A stretch of 48,008 nucleotides of DNA from Rhodobacterales bacterium (GTDB lineage Bacteria > Pseudomonadota > Alphaproteobacteria > Rhodobacterales > Rhodobacteraceae): assembly GCA_002747325.1 (NCBI GenBank), contig PDOZ01000039.1, forward strand, positions 1 through 48,008, written 5' to 3'. Of the stretch, positions 42,568 to 48,008 are shown one piece after another. Position numbers and translations under genes: made by a program. Numbering within the stretch: position 1 is the stretch's first letter; each line of letters starts with the position of its first letter. Below the pieces are notes generated by a model. The model saw nothing but the letters and a program-made list of their open reading frames with translations. It did no database searches and was not told where the DNA came from.

Positions 42568-43400
42568 GCTGCGCCCCGGATGGCGGTGAGCCAGGCGCGG
42601 ATGGCGGCGAGCGCTTCCGGCTCGTCGAGAAACGGCACATGGGCGCGACCGGGCACCGAACCGACGATCAGCGCCGGGTTGCGCCGCTGCATTTCCGCCA
42701 CCGTTTCTGCCGATAAAAGATCGGAATTTTGTCCGTGAATCACCGCCATGGGTTTGGCGCTGGCCGCATCGAAAAAGGGCCAGAGATCGGGCATTTCAAA
42801 TTGTGTCGCGGCCAGAACCGCGTCGCGCAGGGCGGGGTCGTAGCGCAGGGTCAGGCGGCGTTCGCCCTCTTTGAACAGGCAGCGCGCCTCCGCTTCCCAG
42901 CGCTCCAGCGGCACGTTCTCAAACCCGCGCGCGCCGAACCATTGCTGCCGGTTTTGCGCCGCTTCCGCGAAGCTCTTTTCCTTTGGCGGCAGGCCGAGAT
43001 AGCTCAGGATGACGTCAAGACCGCTCGTGTCCAGCACCGGCCCGACATCATTGAGGCACAGGCCCAGCAGCCGCTCGGGCGCCAGCGCGGCCAGCCCCAT
43101 GCCGATCAGCCCGCCGCGCGAGGTGCCCAAAAGAGCCGCCGCTTCAACCCCAAGATGGTCGAGCAGCGCCAGCGCATCGGCCCCTTCTTGCTGCGTCGTA
43201 TAGGTCGGCGCGCCGGTGAAATCGCTCTCGCCCCGACCGCGGTAATCCATGCGAATCAGCCGGACCCCATCGAGATGCGGCGCAACGAAATTGAAGTCGT
43301 CTGAATTGCGGGTCAGGCCAGCAAGCGCCAGAACCGGCAGGCCCGCCCCCTCGTCGCGATAGGCGATCCGCGCCCCGTCACTTGCGGTGAAAAAATCCAT
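42564..43400 (-). CDS. alpha/beta hydrolase, 278 aa
   Basis: It starts MDFFTASDGARIAYRDEG and has the MDYRGRGESD strand, nucleophile elbow GTSRGGLIG (S94) and histidine H254 in GRAHVPFLDEP. Arginine follows the nucleophile (S-R-G-G), a variant of the usual SxGG. The ATG at 43400 follows GGGAGG; the long upstream extension to 43718 is non-coding. It is the first of three overlapping hydrolase genes. The substrate is unknown. Confidence 0.88.
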   Translation of the reverse strand: MDFFTASDGARIAYRDEGAGLPVLALAGLTRNSDDFNFVAPHLDGVRLIRMDYRGRGESDFTGAPTYTTQQEGADALALLDHLGVEAAALLGTSRGGLIGMGLAALAPERLLGLCLNDVGPVLDTSGLDVILSYLGLPPKEKSFAEAAQNRQQWFGARGFENVPLERWEAEARCLFKEGERRLTLRYDPALRDAVLAATQFEMPDLWPFFDAASAKPMAVIHGQNSDLLSAETVAEMQRRNPALIVGSVPGRAHVPFLDEPEALAAIRAWLTAIRGAA

Positions 43401-43812
43401 GATGCCTCCCGTTTGTGGGCAGTTTGGCACGGGGGCGGGGACAACAAAAGAGGGAAGCGCGCTGGGCGCGGAATTTCTCGCACCTGTCTTTGCTGGTGTC
43501 TGGTCTCTGGCGCTGGGCGGGGCGTCGGGCGGGGGGAGGCTCTTCCTTGGCCCGGTGCATCCTGAACAACCGGGCCAAGGGAAGAAAATGCCGGATATGC
43601 TGTTCGGAGGGCAGCGCCGGCGGTTCACAGTGCGCAGCGGAGCGATCTTCGGAGGGATCACGCTGCGCGTCATGTTTCTGCCCAGATTTGGGCACAATTG
43701 CAAAAAGTAATTCTGCACCAGTTTGTTTCAAATTCGGAAACACCCCCTGCGGCTAAGGCGCGCATCGTCAAAGCGGCGGAGGTGGGGTAAAGGGGCGAGG
43801 AAAGGAGCTTAC
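43401..43812. other. 412-base divergent intergenic region
   Basis: This stretch separates the hydrolase run (minus) from the small membrane protein gene (plus). It holds the long hairpin at 43542-43584 and an AT-richer part near 43685-43740 where promoters could lie, but no clear promoter was found. No coding frame is convincing. Confidence 0.5.
43542..43584. repeat. long imperfect inverted repeat (15-bp stem)
   Basis: The arm at 43542-43556 (CTTCCTTGGCCCGGT) pairs with the arm at 43569-43584 (ACCGGGCCAAGGGAAG) with one bulged base and a 12-base loop. Neither strand has a T-tract after the stem, so it is not a standard terminator. It may be a REP-like extragenic palindrome or a leader structure for the hydrolase mRNA. 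Confidence 0.6.
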
Positions 43813-44007
43813 ATGGGCAAAGTGGTTGGATATGGGGTTGGCGGCATCCTGATCGTGCTGGGGGTTCTGGCGCTGATCGGGGCGGTGGAACTGGTCGTCG
43901 CCGATGCCGGTCTGGAGGCGATTGCCCAAGGCTTTCTCGTGCCGATTTCGCTCTTTGTCGTCGGCGGGTTTCTCATCTACATGATGCAGGAAGAGCGCAA
44001 TAAATAA
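43813..44007 (+). CDS. small two-helix membrane protein, 64 aa
   Basis: The ATG at 43813 follows AAAGGAG. The 64-residue product MGKVVGYGVGGILIVLG... has two hydrophobic segments (about residues 8-29 and 39-57) separated by a short acidic linker, and ends in a charged EERNK tail. I do not recognise the family. It is convergent with fabI, 18 bases apart. Confidence 0.65.
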   Translation: MGKVVGYGVGGILIVLGVLALIGAVELVVADAGLEAIAQGFLVPISLFVVGGFLIYMMQEERNK

Positions 44008-44025
44008 GGCGCTCCTCCCTTATTT

Positions 44026-44811
44026 TCAGAGATTTTCCGGCTGCGGCATGCCGAGAACATGGTAGCCGCTATCGACGCGGATGATCTCGCCGGTGGTGCA
44101 GGCGCCCGCATCCGAGGCGAGGTAAACCGCTGTGCCGCCAACCGCTTCCAACGTCGCGTTTTGCCGCATCGGCGCATTGGCCCCGGTGTGGCGGAAGGTT
44201 TTGCGCGCCCCGCCGATGGCCGCCCCGGCGAGGGTTTTCATCGGGCCGGGGGAGATGGCGTTGACGCGGATGCCGTCCGGGCCGAGATCGTTGGCCATAT
44301 AGCGCACCGAGGCTTCCAGCGCCGCTTTCGCCACGCCCATCACGTTGTAAAACGGCGTCACCCGATTCGATCCGCCATAGGTCAGGGTCAGCATGGTGCC
44401 GCCTTCGGTCATTTTCGGCGCGGTGCGGCGCGCGACTTCGATGAAGGAATAGCAGGAAATATTCAGCGAATTGGCGAAGTTGGCCCGGCTGGTGTCGATG
44501 AAACGGCCGGTCAACTCGTTCTTGTCGGAGAAGGCGATGGCGTGGACCAGAAAGTCGATGCGGTCCCATTTCTGCCAGAGCGCCTCGAAACCCGCGTCGA
44601 GCGAGGCGTCGTCGCTGACATCCATGTCGATCAGCAGGTCCGAGCCGACGGAGGCGGCCAGCGGTTCGACCCGCGAGCCGAACATCTCGCCCTGATAGGA
44701 GAAGGCCAGTTCCGCGCCCGCTTCCGCCATGGCTTTGGCGATGCCCCAGGCGATGGAGCGCTCGTTGGCCACGCCCATGATCAGGCCGCGTTTTCCTTTG
44801 AGTGACATCAT
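44026..44811 (-). CDS. fabI: enoyl-ACP reductase (NADH)
   Basis: This 261-residue short-chain dehydrogenase carries out the last reduction in fatty acid elongation. The cofactor loop GVANERSIAWGIAKAMAEAG is present, with active-site Y145 (LTLTYGG) and Y155/K162 in YNVMGVAKAALE, matching E. coli FabI Y146, Y156 and K163. This triclosan-sensitive type is expected. It lies nine bases after fabB. The ATG at 44808 is an alternative start. Confidence 0.96.
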   Translation of the reverse strand: MMSLKGKRGLIMGVANERSIAWGIAKAMAEAGAELAFSYQGEMFGSRVEPLAASVGSDLLIDMDVSDDASLDAGFEALWQKWDRIDFLVHAIAFSDKNELTGRFIDTSRANFANSLNISCYSFIEVARRTAPKMTEGGTMLTLTYGGSNRVTPFYNVMGVAKAALEASVRYMANDLGPDGIRVNAISPGPMKTLAGAAIGGARKTFRHTGANAPMRQNATLEAVGGTAVYLASDAGACTTGEIIRVDSGYHVLGMPQPENL

Positions 44812-44820
44812 CGTTGCCCC

Positions 44821-46050
44821 CTAGTCGTTGTAGCGCGACAGCAGCATCGAGCCGTTGGTGCCGCCGAAGCCGAAGGAATTGGTCATCACCGTGTCCAGCC
44901 CGGCATTTTCCACCAGCGCCGTGGCGATCTCGCCCTCATGGATTGCCGGGTCGAGGGTTTCGACGTTGATCGAGGGGGCGATGAAGTCGTTTTCCAACAT
45001 CAGGAGGCAGTAAACCGCTTCCTGCGCGCCGGTCGCGCCCTGACTGTGGCCTGTCATGCTCTTGGTCGAGGAGATCGGCGGGGTGTGGCCCTCGCCAAAG
45101 ACCCGGCGCACCGCCTCTACTTCGCCCACATCGCCGACCGGGGTCGAGGTGCCGTGGGCGTTGATATAGCCGACCTTGCGGCCTTCGGGCAGGCTGTCGA
45201 GCGCCAGCCGCATGGCCCGCTCGCCGCCCTCGCCGGAGGGGGCAACCATGTCGTGCCCGTCGGAGGTGGCGCCAAAGCCGGTGACTTCGGCGTAAATCTT
45301 CGCGCCGCGCGCCTTTGCGTGTTCCAGCTCTTCCAGCACCAGCATCGCCCCGCCGCCGCCGATGACGAAGCCGTCGCGGTCGGCGTCAAAGGCGCGCGAG
45401 GCTTTTTCCGGCGTGTCGTTATATTTCGAGGACATGGCGCCCATGGCGTCGAACAGGCAGGAGAGGGTCCAGTCCAGCTCCTCGCCACCGCCCGCGAACA
45501 TCACGTCCTGCTTGCCCAGCATGATCTGTTCGCTCGCCGCGCCGATGCAATGCAGCGAGGTCGAACAGGCGGAGGTGATCGAGTAATTGATGCCCTTGAT
45601 CTTGTAGGCGGTCGAGAGGTTGGCGGAGATGGTCGAGCCCATACATTTCGGCACCGCGAACGGCCCGATCCGCTTGGGCGAGCCGCTTTTCAGCACCACC
45701 TGATGTGCGGCGAACATGGCGGAGGTGGACGGCCCGCCGGAGCCCGCGATCAGGCCGGTGCGGGTGTTTGATACCAGATCGTCGCCCAGCCCCGCATCCG
45801 CGATGGCCTGCCCCATGGCGATATGGGCATAGGCCGCGCCCGGCCCCATGAAACGCAGCGTGCGCTTGTCCACATGCGCCTTGATGTCGATGTCCGGCGC
45901 CCCGGCGATCTGGCTGCGAAAGCCGTGGTCGATCATGTCCTGATTGGCGGTGATGCCGGACTTGCCAGCCTTGAGCGAGGCCAGAACCTCTTCTTTGTTG
46001 TTGCCGATGGCGGAGACAATCCCCAGCCCGGTGACGACGACACGACGCAT
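44821..46050 (-). CDS. fabB: beta-ketoacyl-ACP synthase I
   Basis: This 409-residue condensing enzyme acts in unsaturated fatty acid synthesis. The catalytic triad is C162 ([11 protein letters not shown]), H299 ([12 protein letters not shown]) and H335 ([11 protein letters not shown]), with K330 nearby. The ATG follows GGGAG. It would normally follow fabA directly; here a nuclease gene lies between, leaving about 92 non-coding bases before fabB. Confidence 0.96.
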   Translation of the reverse strand: MRRVVVTGLGIVSAIGNNKEEVLASLKAGKSGITANQDMIDHGFRSQIAGAPDIDIKAHVDKRTLRFMGPGAAYAHIAMGQAIADAGLGDDLVSNTRTGLIAGSGGPSTSAMFAAHQVVLKSGSPKRIGPFAVPKCMGSTISANLSTAYKIKGINYSITSACSTSLHCIGAASEQIMLGKQDVMFAGGGEELDWTLSCLFDAMGAMSSKYNDTPEKASRAFDADRDGFVIGGGGAMLVLEELEHAKARGAKIYAEVTGFGATSDGHDMVAPSGEGGERAMRLALDSLPEGRKVGYINAHGTSTPVGDVGEVEAVRRVFGEGHTPPISSTKSMTGHSQGATGAQEAVYCLLMLENDFIAPSINVETLDPAIHEGEIATALVENAGLDTVMTNSFGFGGTNGSMLLSRYND

Positions 46051-46142
46051 TGACGCACTCCCTATTTGCTTGCTGCCTGTGTAGGGCAGGAGGGAGAGCG
46101 GGGCAAGCGTGGGTGTTGGGAGGGTGCCAACTCAGAAAGAAG

Positions 46143-46781
46143 CTATTTTTCTAACCAAGATGCATTCTGCCGTGCTTCATATTGTTCCCATACATGCATG
46201 CGGCCTTTTTGACGCGCATCGGCAAGCCACATTTTCTTGCGCGCGTCTGCGACCTCAAGGTGACGGTATTTTCCGCCTGAGAACTTTTTCCAATCAATCG
46301 CCAGTCCAGCTTTGACCATTTCGGCCGATAAATCGCGCCCGTCTTCGAGGTAACAGCGCGCTACGGTTCGGCCGTGGGCATCTTGGTCCGTAATCTCGGC
46401 ACGAATGGTTTGGCCTTTACACATCTCGAACAGCGCCCATTTGGCGTTTTTGCCGTAAGGGTGGTTCATTTCCGGGGCATCAATGCCAAATAGCCGGATT
46501 TGTGTTTTTTGTATGCGGATTGTGTCGCCATCCACCACATATGCCCGACCGATAAGGGGGGGCTTTGCGGATGGAACTGCTGTGTTTGAATCAAATGTAT
46601 CGGCGCGAGCAGTCGGGTCTTGTCGTCTTTTACGCGGGCGTTGCCGCCTAGATGGCTGGGGTGGTTGCGGGCGGGGGATTTGTTGCCTCAGCCAACGATT
46701 GTGTTCGCGTGTTTCCTGAACTCGGAGCCAAAGAAAAGCCAACAGCCCAATGATGGCCAGAGCGATGATCCCGAAGCCCAT
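46143..46781 (-). CDS. membrane-anchored thermonuclease (SNase-like), 212 aa
   Basis: An N-terminal helix (residues 2-18, FGIIALAIIGLLAFLWL) is followed by a proline/arginine-rich linker (about 32-60) and an SNase domain (about 76-195). The catalytic residues match staphylococcal nuclease: DGDTI (D86), R96, D101 and E104 in IRLFGIDAPE, and R138 in HGRTVAR. The protein should be an active Ca2+-dependent nuclease, tethered or secreted in the periplasm. It lies between fabA and fabB on the same strand, with a GGGGGC ribosome site 24 bases after the fabA stop. Base composition looks less GC-rich than the fab genes, suggesting later insertion. Confidence 0.88.
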   Translation of the reverse strand: MGFGIIALAIIGLLAFLWLRVQETREHNRWLRQQIPRPQPPQPSRRQRPRKRRQDPTARADTFDSNTAVPSAKPPLIGRAYVVDGDTIRIQKTQIRLFGIDAPEMNHPYGKNAKWALFEMCKGQTIRAEITDQDAHGRTVARCYLEDGRDLSAEMVKAGLAIDWKKFSGGKYRHLEVADARKKMWLADARQKGRMHVWEQYEARQNASWLEK

Positions 46782-46805
46782 AATTGCCCCCGTGCCTGAC
46801 CTGCC

Positions 46806-47327
46806 TCAGCTTTCGCTCAGCGCCACCTTCATGTCCTTGACCTGATAGATCACCTCGCCGTCCGCTTCGACGATGCCGTCGGCGACGCCCATGGTCAGGC
46901 GGCGGGTTTGGATCGCTTTGGTGAAGTCGATCTTGTAGGTCAGCATTTTGCGGTCCGGGCGCACCATGCCGGTCAGTTTCACTTCGCCGACGCCGAGCGC
47001 ATAGCCGCGGCCCTTCCAGCCGCGCCAGCCGAGGTTGAAGCCGGTCAGTTGCCACAGCCCGTCGAGGCCGAGACAGCCGGGCATGATCGGGTTGCCGGGG
47101 AAGTGGCAGTCGAAGAACCACAGGTCTGGCGTGATGTCGAATTCCGCCAGCACATGCCCTTTGCCATGCGCGCCGCCATCGGCGGAGATGTCGGTGATGC
47201 GGTCCATCATCAGCATGGGCGGGGCGGGGAGTTGGGCATTGCCGGGGCCGAAAAGGTCGCCTGCGGCGCATTTCAACAGGTCTTCTTTGGAAAAGCTCGT
47301 GGGGTAGCTCGCTGGTGTGTCCGACAT
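46806..47327 (-). CDS. fabA: 3-hydroxydecanoyl-ACP dehydratase/isomerase
   Basis: This 173-residue hotdog-fold enzyme introduces the cis double bond. The active-site H75 is in [14 protein letters not shown] and D89 in LGLDGLWQL. The ATG at 47327 is chosen; the longer frame to 47741 is antisense to irr. It is divergent from irr, with a 124-base shared control region, and upstream of the SNase gene and fabB. Confidence 0.96.
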   Translation of the reverse strand: MSDTPASYPTSFSKEDLLKCAAGDLFGPGNAQLPAPPMLMMDRITDISADGGAHGKGHVLAEFDITPDLWFFDCHFPGNPIMPGCLGLDGLWQLTGFNLGWRGWKGRGYALGVGEVKLTGMVRPDRKMLTYKIDFTKAIQTRRLTMGVADGIVEADGEVIYQVKDMKVALSES

Positions 47328-47359
47328 GGGCCCGCCTTGATTGTTGGTTGCGTTGCGGG

Positions 47360-47388
47360 TTCCTAGCAAAGAGCGCGGGGGTCGACAA
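47360..47388 (-). promoter_or_regulatory. possible fabA promoter
   Basis: On the minus strand, TTGTCG (47388-47383), a 17-base spacer and TAGGAA (47365-47360) lie 33 bases before the fabA start. The -35 overlaps the GTCGAC that also forms the irr -35 on the other strand. Match is moderate. Confidence 0.35.
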
Positions 47389-47411
47389 GGTCGGTGCCCT
47401 TTGCCTATAGT
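47382..47411 (+). promoter_or_regulatory. probable irr promoter
   Basis: TCGACA (47382-47387), an 18-base spacer and TATAGT (47406-47411) lie 41 bases before the irr start. Both boxes are one base off consensus. Confidence 0.6.
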
Positions 47412-47451
47412 CGGCGGCGTATTCGAGGGCGCGCCTTGAGCGGAAGATGAA

Positions 47452-47913
47452 ATGCAGACACGAGCCACCACGCAGATGACGACGGAAGCCATGTCCATTG
47501 AAAGAGCGGCGAAGGATGTTCCCGGCTGGCTCGGGCAGGCCGGGCTGCGGCCAACGCGGCAGCGGGTTGCGCTGGCGAAACTTTTGGTCGGCGACGGGCA
47601 GCACCGCCATGTGACGGCGGAGAGCCTGTTCGAGGCGACGCAGCAAGGCGGCGAGCGGGTGTCGCTGGCGACGGTGTATAACACGCTGCGCAGCTTTTCC
47701 GAGGTCGGCCTGATCCGCGAGATCACCATCAATGGCACCAAGAGCTATTTTGATACCAACACCTCGGATCACGCGCATTTTTACTCGGAAGATACCGGCG
47801 ATCTTTGTGACGCGCACGGGGCGAGCGTGCGGGTCGAGGATATGCCGCAACCGCCCGAGGGGACGGAGATTTCCAAGGTTGACGTGGTGATCCGGGTGCG
47901 CAGCCTGCGCTAG
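47452..47913 (+). CDS. irr: Fur-family iron response regulator Irr
   Basis: This 153-residue regulator has the winged-helix part [15 protein letters not shown] and [20 protein letters not shown], and the dimerisation half with [11 protein letters not shown] (about 106-116), matching the H-x-H heme/metal segment of rhizobial and rhodobacterial Irr. It lacks the CxxC zinc-site pairs of canonical Fur. Irr governs iron-limitation responses through heme status in alphaproteobacteria. ATGs at 47476 and 47491 are alternative starts. It is divergent from fabA, a conserved pairing in this group. Confidence 0.92.
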   Translation: MQTRATTQMTTEAMSIERAAKDVPGWLGQAGLRPTRQRVALAKLLVGDGQHRHVTAESLFEATQQGGERVSLATVYNTLRSFSEVGLIREITINGTKSYFDTNTSDHAHFYSEDTGDLCDAHGASVRVEDMPQPPEGTEISKVDVVIRVRSLR

Positions 47914-47996
47914 GACCAATCGACATTCAGGATTCCCAAAGGGTGTGTTTGTGTGATTCATAGAGCCCCATATTGAGCAATCTGGGGGCAATCACA

Positions 47997-48008
47997 TGGC
48001 CAAACGAT
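47997..48008 (+). CDS. start of an open frame cut by the window end (partial)
   Basis: ATG at 47997 begins MAKR and runs off the window. A GGGGGC ribosome site lies upstream. The leader 47930-47996 (GGATTCCCAAAGGG, then GATTCATAGAG) is reminiscent of the left end of an insertion sequence running into a transposase gene, but 12 coding bases cannot confirm this. Confidence 0.3.

Noticed and set aside
1..48008. tRNA, rRNA, CRISPR array or prophage genes
   Set aside because: None was recognised on either strand by reading; tRNAscan or Infernal would be needed to exclude small RNA genes fully.

Overview
The window looks like chromosomal DNA of an alphaproteobacterium of the Rhodobacteraceae (roseobacter-type). 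It is GC-rich, with compact operons and many ATGA and TGATG stop/start overlaps. It carries an spc-alpha ribosomal protein cluster with adk and rpoA, an rpmH-rnpA-yidD-yidC cluster with argB and engB nearby, a glnD-murJ pair, an Irr-type Fur regulator divergent from fabA, an ATP12 chaperone gene and an AapJ-like binding protein. The genus cannot be fixed from the sequence alone. No rRNA, tRNA or CRISPR array was seen.

Layout. 1-2087: an accessory edge with the last 26 codons of an IS5-type transposase, a broken LysE-type exporter gene, a predicted exported protein and a TIGR02466-type putative 2OG-Fe(II) oxygenase, all upstream of rpmC. 2283-11968: rpmC-rpsQ-rplN-rplX-rplE-rpsN-rpsH-rplF-rplR-rpsE-rpmD-rplO-secY-adk, then rpsM-rpsK-rpoA-rplQ, closed by a good terminator. 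Most spacers longer than about 70 bases in this cluster hold stable hairpins. 12204-17043: a LuxR-type solo regulator, then rarA, crcB, an RluC-type pseudouridine synthase, a HAD phosphatase and ATP12. 17199-18212: an orphan amino-acid binding protein. 18225-26267 (minus strand): rpmH-rnpA-yidD-ttcA-[EAL protein]-yidC-MOSC-engB-argB-sixA, with a near-consensus promoter ahead of rpmH.

26462-29980: a translationally coupled TVP38-family membrane protein and disulfide oxidoreductase, followed by a histidine kinase with no response regulator beside it. 29949-37250: trpS, a rhomboid-like protein lacking the catalytic residues, murJ, glnD and an LpoA-like lipoprotein. Divergent from the lipoprotein are rsmI, yraN and gshB. 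39664-40217 is poorly coding. 40218-43400: an acyltransferase-fold protein without its catalytic histidine, and three overlapping alpha/beta hydrolase genes. 43813-47913: a small membrane protein, fabI, fabB, a thermonuclease-like gene inserted between fabB and fabA, fabA, and divergent irr. The last bases begin another open frame.

Most of the window is housekeeping: translation, protein insertion, fatty acid synthesis, nitrogen signalling, glutathione and peptidoglycan. The less ordinary material is the structured spacer RNAs of the ribosomal cluster, two enzyme-fold proteins that have lost catalytic residues, the LuxR solo with an inverted-repeat leader, the TVP38/oxidoreductase/kinase block, and the nuclease gene inside the fab operon. 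No single dramatic new system is evident.
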